Source: Flavobacterium sp. ALD4 (GTDB lineage: Bacteria; Bacteroidota; Bacteroidia; Flavobacteriales; Flavobacteriaceae). Taken from it: 64,000 bases of DNA. The stretch covers positions 1,054,001 through 1,118,000 of the forward strand of contig NZ_PJBJ01000030.1 of the NCBI RefSeq assembly GCF_002836475.1, written 5' to 3'. Each line of letters opens with the position of its first letter. The stretch's first letter is position 1. The notes beneath the pieces were generated by a model that was given only the letters and a program-made list of their open reading frames with translations, was not told the DNA's origin and searched no databases. This document shows positions 18,140 to 28,214 of this stretch, one piece after another. A program made the position numbers and the translations under genes.

Positions 18140-21100
18140 ATGAATTCAAAACTACGTTGTTATTTGCTTTTGATATGTTTTCTTTTTTTAGGAAGTATTA
18201 TGGCACAGCAAGGTGTATTAGATGTTACATTTAATACGGTTGATGATGGACTTCAAGGAGATGGTTTTGATAATATAGTTAGGACTGTAGCTTTACAAGC
18301 TGATGGGGATCTCATTGTAGAGGGAGATTATTTATACTTTAATGGTATTTCATTGCCGTATTTAAGTAGATTAAAACCAGATGGTACGGTTGATGCCTCG
18401 TTTAATTTAGGAAGTGGTTTTAACGGTAAAGTGTATAGTACCTTAATACAACCCGATGGTAAAATCATTGTTGGAGGCTCTTTTACAAGCTATAATGGTA
18501 TCGCAGTAGGGAGATTGATACGACTCAATAGTAATGGTTCTAGTGATACTTCTTTTAGCACGGGTTTAGGCGTTACTAATAATATTGTATACGCAACGGC
18601 ACAGCAGTCAGACGGAAAAACCATTGTTGTAGGGAGTTTTACAAAATACAATACAACAAATGCGAACAGGGTCGTACGAATTTTGCCTGATGGAAGTCTC
18701 GATTCTACTTTTGCGATTGGATCGGGGGCAAGCGGACTTGTGGGCGAGGTTAAAGTACAAACGGCTGGTTAAATAATTCTAGCGGGCTCCTTTGATACGT
18801 TTTATGGTGTTGTGTAATAAGATAATCAGACTCAATCCAAACGGAAGTATTGATACTTCTTTTATCACAGGTATTGGTTTTAATGATCATACAACCGCAT
18901 TATTCCTTCAGGCTGACGGGAAAATTTTACTGGGTGGAGTTTTTACGGCTTATAACGGAAAGATTGCTAATAGAATCATAAGGCTAAACAGCAATGGATC
19001 AGTCGATTTGTCTTTTGTGTCGGGAAATGGTTTTAGTACTGGTGGAGTAAACGTGATCAAAGTAGCTTCTAACGGTTCTATTATGCTTGGTGGGGCTTTT
19101 AGTCAAAAATACAATGGTTCAGATGTCAATAGGTTAGTGCTGTTAGATAGTAATGGGGTAATTGTTATAGGCTTTGATATTGGTTCCGGACCTTCAAGTG
19201 CTGCCGTATATACTATAGAATATGCATTAGATGGGTCTTGGTTCATAGGAGGTTCTTTTTCTATCTTCGAATCTCAAAATCAGGGAAGATTGGCAAAATT
19301 AGATCCTGATGGAACACTTGATATAGCTTACCTCACTCCCGGGGTTGGTTCTGATAATGCAGTTTATGAACTAATTGCTTTGGCTGATAATAAATCGATG
19401 ACTTTTGGAGGTTTTACTCGTTTTAATGGAGTGAATTCGCCACGGATCGCCCGTTTACTTGAGGACGGAACATTGGATCGCACATTTAATTTTACTGTTG
19501 CAGGTGCTAATAATATTGTGATAAGTGCGGTTATTCAACAAGACGGGAAAATAGTTATAGCGGGAAGTTTTACCAGTTATAATGGAATAATTGCAAATAG
19601 GATTACAAGAGTATTAGCTGATAGTGCCGTAGGATGCTACGTTTACGATTGGAACAGCGGCGAATAATCAGATCTATGATCTCGCAATCCAAGCAGACGG
19701 AAGAATAATTGTTGTGGGAAATTTCACTTTGTATAACGTTGTTGTAGCCAATAGGTTTTTTCGGTTATTGCCTAGCGGTGACCTTGACACCAGTTTTAAT
19801 GTGGGCTTGGGTGCAGATGGAATAGTGGAAGCTGTTTTAGTGCAATCAGATGGTAAAATTGTAGTTGGTGGACGTTTCTCCAACTTTAATGGAATTAGTG
19901 ATAATAGGCTTGCTCGTCTGAATCCGGACTGAAGTTTGGACAGAGGTTTTTCTGTAGGTGCTGGCTTTGATAAAAATGTTTATGCATTAGCAGTACAGTC
20001 CGATAGTAAACTAATTGGTGGTGGGATTTTTTTAAATTATGGGAACAGTAGCGCAAACGTATCTTAAGATTAAATACGAATGGATCTTTAGACAGTTCTT
20101 TTGCTATGGGCACTGGTTTAAGTAATGGGAAGTGCGTTCTCTTTTAGTGCAAGCTGATAATCGAATTTTATTCGGGGGTACGTTCTCAGGTGACTACAGC
20201 GGTATTTTGGTTAAGAGAATGGCCCGTTTGGTGAATAATGGAATATACGACACCACTTTCTCTTTGGCTTTAAATAGTACTGTATTTAGTAGTTGTTTTA
20301 GGGCAGATAACAAAGTGATAATTGGAGGGAATTTTAATTCGGTTTTAGGAGTGTCTAAGCACCGTGTTGCCCGTATTAAATTATGTATAAACAGTTCCGT
20401 TTGGGACGGTTCTGTTTGGGATAATGGATCTCCATCGGTTGATAAAACGCTCGTGTTTAACGATAATTTAGAGGGTTTACCCACCTCTAAAGCTTGTTCA
20501 TGTGTAGTCGCATCAGGTAAGACAGTAACTATTCCGGGAAGTAATTCGTTATCTTTAGTGTTTGATTATTCGGGTTCTGGAACCTTAGTCTTAGAAAGCA
20601 ATGCAGTCCTTTAGCAGTCAGATGATGAGATAGTGAACACGGGAACTATTCAGCTTACAAGAAAGACAACACCCATTTTGAAATATGATTATACGTATTG
20701 GTCTTCTCCGGTGGCAAATCAATCATTGTATAATACATCACCTAAAACACTTTCAGGTAAATTCTATTCTTTTAATTCAAGTTCAGATAATTGGCTTGTT
20801 GAAGCTCCCAGTAAAATTATGGTTGCCGCCAAAGAGTATATTATTCGAGGACCAGAAAGTTTCTCTGCAACAACTAGAACTATTTATGAGGCTAGTTTTA
20901 CGGGGATTCCCAATAATGGCGAAAAGATAGTGCTTCTTGGACCTGCAGCAAGTTTTAATTTGGTAGGAAATCCATATCCTTCAGCCATTGATATAGATGT
21001 TTTTTTAAAGGAAAATGCCGCTTTACTAAAAGGGACAATATATCTATGGTCACATAATACGCCTATTACAAATAATATGTATACTTCAGATGATTATGCT

Positions 21101-21997
21101 GTTTATAATTTATTAGGAGAGGTAGGTACAAGTCCCTCAAAAAATATTGGTGTTAATAATTTCAGACCAGATGGTAAAGTGGCTTCTGGTCAGTCTTTTT
21201 TTATAGCAGCTGCTAGTGGAGGGGGGATTGCAAAATTTAATGATAAAATGCGGCTTGTGGGGCAAAATAGTAATTTTTACAAAATGAACAATTCGCAAAA
21301 GTCTACAGAGTTGAACGCTATTGAAAAGCATCGATTTTGGTTAAATATATATAATACTGAAGGCGCATTTAAACAAGTGTTAGTGGGGTATATGACAGGA
21401 GCAACAGATGCGTATGACCCTTTTTTAGATGGAACTACTATTAATGCCAATAAATACATAGATTTTTATAGTATTTGTGGAGAGAAGAACTTAGTGATAC
21501 AAGCTAAAGGTTTGCTTTTTAATGATCAAGATGAGATAACTCTAGGATACAAAACAACAGTGGATGGGAATTATACCATTGATATCGATGAGGTTGACGG
21601 CGACTTAAAGGGGCAGGATATATATATAGATGATAAACTGAACAGTTCGACTCATAATTTAAAACAGTCTTCGTATCATTTTTTCACTCAGAAAGGCACT
21701 TATGACACTCGTTTTGTGTTGCGCTATACCAGTGGTACTCTGGGTGCTTCTGATTTTGAACGAACAGGGAATGGAGTTTTAATTTTTAAAGAGAAGAAGG
21801 AATTGAAAATTAAATCGGAATCGGAAAATATAAAACAGGTTGTTATTTTTTATATGCTTGGAAAAAAAGTATTTGAAAAAGAGGCTATAAATGATACAGT
21901 ATTCCAGGCATCAATTGCTTTCTTGAAGGATCAAATAGGAATAGTGAAGGTCTCTCTAACTAATGGTGAGGTGATTTCTAAAAAAGTAATCTTCTAA
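18140..21997 (+). pseudogene. Delta-60-repeat T9SS surface protein, disrupted
   Basis: The starting signal peptide MNSKLRCYLLLICFLFLGSIMAQ is intact. About ten delta-60 repeats follow (QPDGKIIVGGSFTSYNG ... RLIRLNSNGSSD), a family predicted to form a beta-propeller. The C-terminal half is the same carrier module as the two upstream paralogues (YDYTYWSSPVANQ, type C-like tail ending EVISKKVIF). The frame is broken by in-frame stops at 18770 (TAA), 19930 (TGA) and 20612 (TAG) and by frameshifts near 18817, 19633, 20055 and 20135. Joined, it would encode ~1280 residues. With this many lesions spread over the gene it is certainly dead; the fragments are not separate genes. Confidence 0.9.
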
Positions 21998-22024
21998 AAG
22001 GTAGTTTTATTTTCATGGTTAAAA

Positions 22025-22056
22025 AAAATCCCATTCGCTGCGGTGAATGGGATTTT
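22025..22056. terminator. Bidirectional hairpin terminator
   Basis: AAAATCCCATTC / GAATGGGATTTT, a 12-bp perfect stem with an 8-nt loop, A-tract before and T-tract after. It serves the delta-60 pseudogene (+) and bioB (-). Confidence 0.85.
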
Positions 22057-22071
22057 TATAACTGTAAAATA

Positions 22072-23157
22072 TTATTTTCTTTTACCTGATGCTTCAAGGT
22101 TTTTCTCAATAGTGTGACCTGGTCTCGACCATTTTGGTTTTTCTCCAAGTGTAGTAAATTGAGAATTTGCAGCTTCAACTGTTGCTGGTTGAGAAACTTT
22201 AGTAAATGGTTTTTGTGGGTTTAAACCCAACATTTCAAACATTTTCATGTCTTCATTTACGTCTGGGTTTGGAGTAGTCAATAATTTGTCTCCAGCAAAA
22301 ATAGAATTTGCACCAGCAAAAAAGCACATTGCCTGACCTTCGCGACTCATGTTTATTCGTCCGGCGGATAAACGCACCTTAGTTTCAGGCATGATAATTC
22401 GGGATGTGGCGACCATGCGGATCATTTCCCATATTTCGACTGGTTTTTCTTCTTCCATCGGGGTCCCTTCAACGGGGACCCAAGCGTTAATAGGTACAGA
22501 TTCCGGTTGAGGATTTAATGTTGAAAGAGCCACTAGCATTCCTGCTCTGTCCTCAATACTTTCTCCCATTCCTATTATTCCACCGCTGCAAACCGTAACA
22601 TTCGTTTTACGAACATTTTCTATTGTTTGTAAACGGTCTTCAAATCCACGAGTTGAAATTACTTCTTTATAATATTCCTCAGAAGTGTCTAAATTATGGT
22701 TGTAAGCATATAAACCTGCTTCGGCTAAACGATGGGCTTGATTTTCGGTAATCATTCCAAGCGTGCAACAAACTTCCATTTCGAGTTTATTGATTGTTCG
22801 AACTATTTCTAAGACTTGATCAAATTCAGGACCGTCTTTTACATTTCTCCAAGCTGCTCCCATACAAACCCTAGAGGAGCCACTTTCTTTTGCTCTCAAA
22901 GCCTGCGCTTTTACTTGATTAACAGACATCAAGTCATTCCCTTCAACCGAGGTATGGTATCTTGCTGCTTGCGGACAGTAGCCAAAATCTTCTGGACAAC
23001 CGCCAGTTTTTATAGACAATAAAGTGGATACCTGAACCACGTTTGGGTCATGGTGTTCTCTATGTATGGAGGCTGCTATATACAGCAAATCCATCATCGG
23101 TTTATTATATATTGCAATAATTTCTTCTTTTGTCCAATTATGTCTAGTGGTGCTCAT
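22072..23157 (-). CDS. bioB: Biotin synthase-like protein lacking one radical-SAM cysteine
   Basis: 361 residues matching BioB throughout. BioB inserts sulfur into dethiobiotin. The [2Fe-2S] ligands are all present (SSRVCMGA, EVCCTLGMI, TVCSGGIIG, LSAGR). However, the CxxxCxxC motif that holds the SAM [4Fe-4S] cluster reads CPEDFGYC: the middle cysteine is Phe (codon TTT at 22993-22995), which should abolish the radical SAM chemistry. Other normally fixed positions also look altered (NALVAVEGTP reads NAWVPVEGTP; SAGRTNMSR reads SAGRINMSR; LLYEAA reads LLYIAA). I infer relaxed selection on a gene with an intact frame. A monocistronic gene, not linked to other bio genes except the bioF-like gene 12 kb away. 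Confidence 0.85.
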   Translation of the reverse strand: MSTTRHNWTKEEIIAIYNKPMMDLLYIAASIHREHHDPNVVQVSTLLSIKTGGCPEDFGYCPQAARYHTSVEGNDLMSVNQVKAQALRAKESGSSRVCMGAAWRNVKDGPEFDQVLEIVRTINKLEMEVCCTLGMITENQAHRLAEAGLYAYNHNLDTSEEYYKEVISTRGFEDRLQTIENVRKTNVTVCSGGIIGMGESIEDRAGMLVALSTLNPQPESVPINAWVPVEGTPMEEEKPVEIWEMIRMVATSRIIMPETKVRLSAGRINMSREGQAMCFFAGANSIFAGDKLLTTPNPDVNEDMKMFEMLGLNPQKPFTKVSQPATVEAANSQFTTLGEKPKWSRPGHTIEKNLEASGKRK

Positions 23158-23256
23158 AGATTCGGTTTTTTAATGTTTTAAAAGTACTCAAATTCTTCTA
23201 ATGAAGCAATGCAATATACTTTAAGTAGCCAACGGTAAATAATGTAGAATTGAGAT

Positions 23257-23683
23257 TTAGTCAGAGGTGAGTCGGTTGTTCCAATATAGCATTAGTAGCA
23301 TGGCAACGATTACAGAAGATGCTATTCCTTCAAAGGATAGAGAAATAGAATAAGCAAAAATAGAAGGGTTCCCCCAAAAAAATGTTTCTGAAAGCGATGT
23401 AACATAAGAATCGCCTCCTTATAAATAACTGTAAATCATTTGACTTATAATACTCAAAAACAGACCAACAAGCGAAGTTAGTGGTGTCGCAACACTATTA
23501 GGGACAAATTTTTTTCACCTTCAGCTACATTCATTTTATTGGTTTTATTGACTCCACAAAAAACACATGAATTAGGCGTAAACAGAACAAATGGCCTTAA
23601 CCTACAGTAGTCATTAGTAAAAAAAAAGCTCTCGTCGCAGCAAAAATAATACAACCATTCACAAATTCTTTAAGTGATTTCAT
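23257..23683 (-). pseudogene. Dead paralogue of the neighbouring small membrane protein
   Basis: Reading the - strand from ATG 23683 gives MKSLKEFVNGCIIF, parallel to MKIPKELYNGIIIW of the gene at 23790-24227. It then stops at a TAA after ~28 codons. Further downstream, other frames give GLFLSIISQMIYSYL, a stop, GGDSYVTSLSETFFWGNPS and FEGIASSVIVAMLLMLYWNNRLTSD, all matching the intact protein. At least two stops and several frameshifts. Confidence 0.8.
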
Positions 23684-23789
23684 CTTGTCAGCTGTTAAAA
23701 ATATAAATCAAATCTAATAAATTTCTCGTTTACGGTCATTTTTTCGAAACTTCATAAAAAGAAATAATGCTGTTGATTTTTGCTTGTCA

Positions 23790-24227
23790 CTAGTCAGAAG
23801 GATAACGCTTTTTCCAAAATAACATTAAAGTGTAAGTTACGATTACTGCAGATACTATACCTTCAAAGAGTAAGGAAATACCGTAGGTTACGACAGTTGG
23901 GTCTCCACCAAATAAAAATGAGGCCGAAAGTGATTCGATATATTTATCACCACCCTGAAGGTAACTGTAAAATACTAATCCAATAATACTAATAAACACA
24001 CCAATAAGAGCTGTCACAAGGGCAGAGGTTGCATTAGCTGGAAAACTAGTTTTCCCTTCTTTGTAATTGCTTTTTAACATTCTGTTTGCGCCATAGTAAA
24101 TAAAGAGAATATTTAGCGCTCTGAGATAGAATAAATCCGCAAGGTTTAAAGCTTTCATTGTTAGGAAATAAACACTAATTCCTATCCAAATAATAATTCC
24201 GTTGTACAATTCTTTAGGTATTTTCAT
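23790..24227 (-). CDS. Small four-TM integral membrane protein, function unknown
   Basis: 145 residues with four hydrophobic segments at about 10-28, 35-50, 68-92 and 112-138, and a short basic C-terminus (FWKKRYPSD). It resembles the small Bacteroidetes membrane proteins of DUF4199 type, but I cannot assign it firmly. A decayed tandem paralogue lies immediately downstream, showing an old local duplication. No operon partner; ribF is 117 nt upstream in the same direction. Confidence 0.65.
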   Translation of the reverse strand: MKIPKELYNGIIIWIGISVYFLTMKALNLADLFYLRALNILFIYYGANRMLKSNYKEGKTSFPANATSALVTALIGVFISIIGLVFYSYLQGGDKYIESLSASFLFGGDPTVVTYGISLLFEGIVSAVIVTYTLMLFWKKRYPSD

Positions 24228-24343
24228 ACATTTTATTTTTGACGGTTAAAAAGCAGTATGTTGTAATACAGGTTGGTTACTATCAAATTTACTAAAAATA
24301 TAGGAATATATTTGAAGTAGCTTAAGATTTTTTCTAATAAAAG

Positions 24344-25273
24344 TTAAAGTTGGTGTAGATAAGTGATTGCGGTACTTTTATCTTTTTCCAATTGTTCGGT
24401 CAGTAAATCAACGGAATCGAATTTTTGCTCAGGTCGGAGGTATTTAAGTATTGAAACGGTTATTTTGTGGTCGTAGAGATTGACATCGAAATCAAAAAAA
24501 TGGATTTCTATGGATAGTTTTTCTCCTGATACAGTAGGGTTAAACCCAATGTTCATCATCCCAAAAATGGGTTTTTGATTGATGATACTCTTTACCACAT
24601 AAACACCATTAAGGGGAATCAGTTTGTAGTCTTCTTTTATTTTTAAGTTTGCGGTGGGGAATCCAATGGTTCTTCCGAGCTGCTTTCCTTTGAAAACAGT
24701 TCCAGATAAAAAATAGTCATAACCTAAGTATTCATTCGCCAAAGGCATATTTCCTTCTGAAATAGCATTTCTGATTTTGGTCGAACTTACCGAAAGATCA
24801 TTTATTTCTTGTACAGATATTTGTTCTACCTCAAATCCATATTTTTTTCCAAAACCAATAAGGTCGTCAATGTTGGCTGTACGATTTCTTCCAAATCTGT
24901 GGTCATGACCGATAATTATTTTATGGATGTCAAATTGATTCACCAGAACTGTTTGTACAAATTCTTCAGCAGTTAATTGGGAGAAAATCGCATCAAAAGG
25001 ATGTATGACAAGGTTTTGAATCCCTATTGCTTCCAATAAGTGAATTTTTTCCTCGATGGTGTTCAGTAATTTTATTTCTAATTTTTCCTGTAAAACCATT
25101 CTGGGGTGTGGAAAGAAAGTAAGAACAAGACTTTCGTATTTTTCGTTTACAGTATTATCAATAAGATTTTCCAGAATTTTTTGATGCCCTATGTGGACAC
25201 CGTCAAAAGTACCCAAGGTGAGAATCGTTTTCTTTGTAGTACTGAAATCTTTTATAGAATGAAAAATCTTCAA
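24344..25273 (-). CDS. ribF: Bifunctional riboflavin kinase / FAD synthetase
   Basis: Makes FMN from riboflavin and FAD from FMN. The FAD synthetase half has TLGTFDGVHIGHQ, GHDHRFGRNR and SSTKIRNAI; the riboflavin kinase half has GRTIGFPTANLK, LNGVYVV and MNIGFNPTV. Start: the frame opens at ATG 25297, but a promoter with -7 box TAAATTTG lies over that ATG (25295-25302), so transcription should begin near 25288. Family members start MKIFHSI-; the equivalent codon here is TTG at 25273 (TTG AAG ATT TTT CAT). I therefore take TTG 25273 as the start, giving 309 residues. Confidence 0.85.
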   Translation of the reverse strand: MKIFHSIKDFSTTKKTILTLGTFDGVHIGHQKILENLIDNTVNEKYESLVLTFFPHPRMVLQEKLEIKLLNTIEEKIHLLEAIGIQNLVIHPFDAIFSQLTAEEFVQTVLVNQFDIHKIIIGHDHRFGRNRTANIDDLIGFGKKYGFEVEQISVQEINDLSVSSTKIRNAISEGNMPLANEYLGYDYFLSGTVFKGKQLGRTIGFPTANLKIKEDYKLIPLNGVYVVKSIINQKPIFGMMNIGFNPTVSGEKLSIEIHFFDFDVNLYDHKITVSILKYLRPEQKFDSVDLLTEQLEKDKSTAITYLHQL

Positions 25274-25294
25274 AGCAAATGTTTTATAGTGCTG

Positions 25295-25323
25295 CAAATT
25301 TATACTATCTATATGAAATGCAA
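25295..25323 (-). promoter_or_regulatory. ribF promoter
   Basis: On the - strand TTG (25321-25323), an 18-nt spacer, then TAAATTTG (25295-25302). Its position over the first ATG of the frame supports the downstream TTG start of ribF. Confidence 0.6.
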
Positions 25324-25356
25324 TAGTAAATAGAATCGATTTTCGATGAAAATCTT

Positions 25357-25403
25357 AAATTAAAGAATTTATCTAAATTTTAGATTTAAATTCTTTAATT
25401 TTG
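25357..25403 (+). promoter_or_regulatory. Promoter of the metalloprotease gene inside a 15-bp inverted repeat
   Basis: AAATTAAAGAATTTA (25357-25371) is perfectly repeated in inverted orientation at 25387-25401. The right arm overlaps a -7 box TAATTTTG (25396-25403), 20 nt before the ATG at 25423. It may be an operator that controls the protease or a hairpin at the divergent ribF/protease boundary. Confidence 0.5.
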
Positions 25404-25422
25404 AGACATATACGATATAACC

Positions 25423-28113
25423 ATGAAAAAAAGTCTTCTTATCCTGTTAATTGCGGTGTGGTGTTTGCCAATCCATGCTCAAAACGAGCCGCTCTGGAAG
25501 AGGGTAGGTAAAGACATGGAGTCAAATAGTGTTAAAAACATTGGTAAATCCAAGCCAAACCAAGAATTTTTATTTCGTTTAGATGAGGATGGATTTAAAA
25601 AGTTGTTGTTGTCTAACCAAAATAAGACTTCAAAAAGTAGTGGTGTCGAAATCACCATTCCAAATTTAAATGGGGTTTTAGAAAAGTTTTTAGTTTGGGA
25701 GTCCTCCAATTTCGAGCCGGAACTTCAAGCCAAATATCCTAATATTAGAGCATACGCAGGGGTAGGTATTACAGATCCAAGAGCTTCACTTAATTTTAGT
25801 TTGTCGCCGCAAGGACTGCAAACTATGATTCTTAGAGCCGATAGCGGTTCAGAATTTATAGAGTCTTATCAGGAAAACCCTTCTTTATACGTTCTTTTTT
25901 CTTCTAAGAACAGGGATAAAGAAAACTTGCCATTTGTCTGTAAAACGGAAGATTTGACTTTAAACAAGCAATTGCTAAACGAGACGACTAAAATAGCGTC
26001 AAATAACAAGGTTTTTAATACTTTGCGGTTGGGTTTATCTTGTACTGGTGAATATGCAGCTTACCATGGTGGAACGAAGGAAAAAGCACTTGCGGCAATG
26101 AATGCGACCATGTCTAGAGTGAATGGTATATTTAATAAAGACTTGGCTGTCCAACTCGTTCTTATCGCCAATAACGATGCTATAGTTTATCTCGATGCTG
26201 CAACTGATCCTTACTCAGCCGCTTCAACAGGTGCAACTGGTGCTTGGAGTCAGGAGGCTCAGGCTACTTTAACGAATGTGATTGGGGAGGGCAATTATGA
26301 TATTGGTCATTTGTTTGGGGCTACCGGTGGAGGTGGAAATGCGGGATGCATCGGCTGCGTGTGTGTTTCACCTACTATTAATATTCCGTTGGGGAAAGGA
26401 AGTGCTTACACTTCGCCTGCGGATGGGGTTCCACAAGGCGATACTTTTGATATTGATTTTGTTGTGCATGAAATAGGACATCAGTTGGGTGCAAATCATA
26501 CTTTTTCGCATGAGCTGGAAGAAACTCCTGTAAATGTAAATGTAGAACCGGGAAGTGGTTCAACAATTATGGGGTATGCTGGTATTACAACTGATTATGA
26601 CGTTCAGGCTAGCTCTGATGATTATTTTGCCTATGTTAGTATTTTGCAAATTCAAACTAATCTTGCCACAAAAACCTGTCCTACTAAGGTGATGATCAGT
26701 AATAATCCTCCTGTAGTAAACGCTGGAGCAGATTACACTATTCCTAAGGGGACTGCATTCGTTTTAAAAGGAACCGGAACAGATGCTACAGGTGATGTTC
26801 TTATGTACACGTGGGAACAAAATGATGCTGCGGTAACTTCCAGTGGAGACATTAGTTTGGCTGTTGCTACAAAACCTGATGGTCCTCTCTTCCGATCTGT
26901 ATATCCTAGCGCTAGTCCTGTGAGGTATATGCCATTGTATAGTAACGTATTGTCAAATAAGTTAAGAAGTAAGTGGGAATCGGTTTCGGATGTTGCCCGA
27001 GCGCTACATTTTACATTAACAGCAAGAGATAATGCGCCACAGGGAACTGCACAAACTAATACAGATGGGATGACCGTGAATGTCAGCGGAACAGCAGGAC
27101 CATTTGTAATTACGTCCCAAAATACAGATAATTTAAGCTGGTTTCAGGGGCAAAGTAATACAATCAATTGGTCTGTAAATAATACTAATACATTGCCTGG
27201 TTCCGCTAATGTGAATATTAGACTTTCTGTTGACGGGGGAGCTACTTTTCCAACGCTATTGGTAAGTAACACCCCAAATGATGGCTCTGAGGTAATTATA
27301 GTTCCAAATGTTACGGCTAAGAACTGCAGGATTTTAATTGAGCCAGTTGGTAATATTTATTATGTAGTGAACAGTACCGCTTTTGCCATAGGATATTCAG
27401 TTGAGTCTACTTGCACTACTTATACATTTGCAGCTCCTTTTGTTATTCCGGAACAAGTTGCCTATACTGCTAGAACTATTACTGTTCCGTCTACTTTAAG
27501 CTCGGTTGCTGACGTAAACTTTAATGTAAGCCTAACTCATTCTTATTTATCTGATGTTGAGATGGAAGTAATAAGTGCACAAGGAACGACGGTAAAATTG
27601 TTTGATAGGAGTTGTGGTAATACAAATAGTACATTACTGCTTAGCTATGACGACTCTGGGACTGATCTAGTATGTGCTGCAACATCGCTGCAAACGGTAG
27701 TTCCTTTTCAAGCATTAGCTGTTTTTAATGGAGAAAACCCTCAAGGGGATTGGACTTTTAAAATAAGAGATGCGTATAAAACTGATGCTGGCATGTTAAA
27801 TTCCGCTTCTATTAATATTTGTACCAAAAATTACACCTTGGTTGAGCCCGATTTTGAATTAACTAATTTTATTTTGTATCCAAATCCGAATAAAGGAAGT
27901 TTTATTCTTCAGTTTATTAGTACGTCAAAAAGTGGAATTAAAATAGTAGTTCATGATGTATTAGGTAGAAAAATATTCGAGAATGCGATGAGTTATAGGG
28001 GTAATTATGATTATAACGAAAATATTCAATTGGTAAATACGCAGCCAGGATTTTACTTTTTAACAATTATTGATGGAAGTAAAAAGGAAATAAAAAAGAT
28101 ACTGATTTATTAG
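25423..28113 (+). CDS. Secreted reprolysin-type zinc metalloprotease with P-domain and T9SS tail
   Basis: 896 residues; signal peptide MKKSLLILLIAVWCLPIHAQ. A propeptide runs to about 190. The catalytic domain (~195-420) contains HEIGHQLGANHTF at ~350 with the HExxHxxGxxH zinc ligands and catalytic Glu, followed by the Met-turn SGSTIMGYAG. Next are an Ig/PKD-like region (~430-560, PPVVNAGADYTIPKG), a further beta domain, and a proprotein-convertase-type P domain (~680-800, SDVEMEVISAQGTTVKLF). The C-terminus is a T9SS type A sorting domain (LYPNPNKGSFILQF ... KKEIKKILIY). Expected to be an extracellular protease for nutrient acquisition or tissue degradation. Monocistronic, with its own promoter. 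Confidence 0.9.
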   Translation: MKKSLLILLIAVWCLPIHAQNEPLWKRVGKDMESNSVKNIGKSKPNQEFLFRLDEDGFKKLLLSNQNKTSKSSGVEITIPNLNGVLEKFLVWESSNFEPELQAKYPNIRAYAGVGITDPRASLNFSLSPQGLQTMILRADSGSEFIESYQENPSLYVLFSSKNRDKENLPFVCKTEDLTLNKQLLNETTKIASNNKVFNTLRLGLSCTGEYAAYHGGTKEKALAAMNATMSRVNGIFNKDLAVQLVLIANNDAIVYLDAATDPYSAASTGATGAWSQEAQATLTNVIGEGNYDIGHLFGATGGGGNAGCIGCVCVSPTINIPLGKGSAYTSPADGVPQGDTFDIDFVVHEIGHQLGANHTFSHELEETPVNVNVEPGSGSTIMGYAGITTDYDVQASSDDYFAYVSILQIQTNLATKTCPTKVMISNNPPVVNAGADYTIPKGTAFVLKGTGTDATGDVLMYTWEQNDAAVTSSGDISLAVATKPDGPLFRSVYPSASPVRYMPLYSNVLSNKLRSKWESVSDVARALHFTLTARDNAPQGTAQTNTDGMTVNVSGTAGPFVITSQNTDNLSWFQGQSNTINWSVNNTNTLPGSANVNIRLSVDGGATFPTLLVSNTPNDGSEVIIVPNVTAKNCRILIEPVGNIYYVVNSTAFAIGYSVESTCTTYTFAAPFVIPEQVAYTARTITVPSTLSSVADVNFNVSLTHSYLSDVEMEVISAQGTTVKLFDRSCGNTNSTLLLSYDDSGTDLVCAATSLQTVVPFQALAVFNGENPQGDWTFKIRDAYKTDAGMLNSASINICTKNYTLVEPDFELTNFILYPNPNKGSFILQFISTSKSGIKIVVHDVLGRKIFENAMSYRGNYDYNENIQLVNTQPGFYFLTIIDGSKKEIKKILIY

Positions 28114-28181
28114 TTTATATATTATTTTCAATGGTTTGAAATATGCAAAAATCAAATAATAGTGATTATCGATTTTAATAG

Positions 28182-28213
28182 AAAAGGGAAACATGATAGC
28201 ATGTTTCCCTTTT
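28182..28213. terminator. Bidirectional hairpin terminator
   Basis: AAAAGGGAAACATG / CATGTTTCCCTTTT, a perfect 14-bp stem with a 4-nt loop, between the convergent metalloprotease and pth genes. Confidence 0.9.
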
Positions 28214-28214
28214 T

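Noticed and set aside
18792-20614. Separate delta-60 repeat genes at 18792-19667, 19714-19932 and 20132-20614
   Set aside because: They are consecutive pieces of one gene. Repeats continue across the breaks once stops and frameshifts are bridged.
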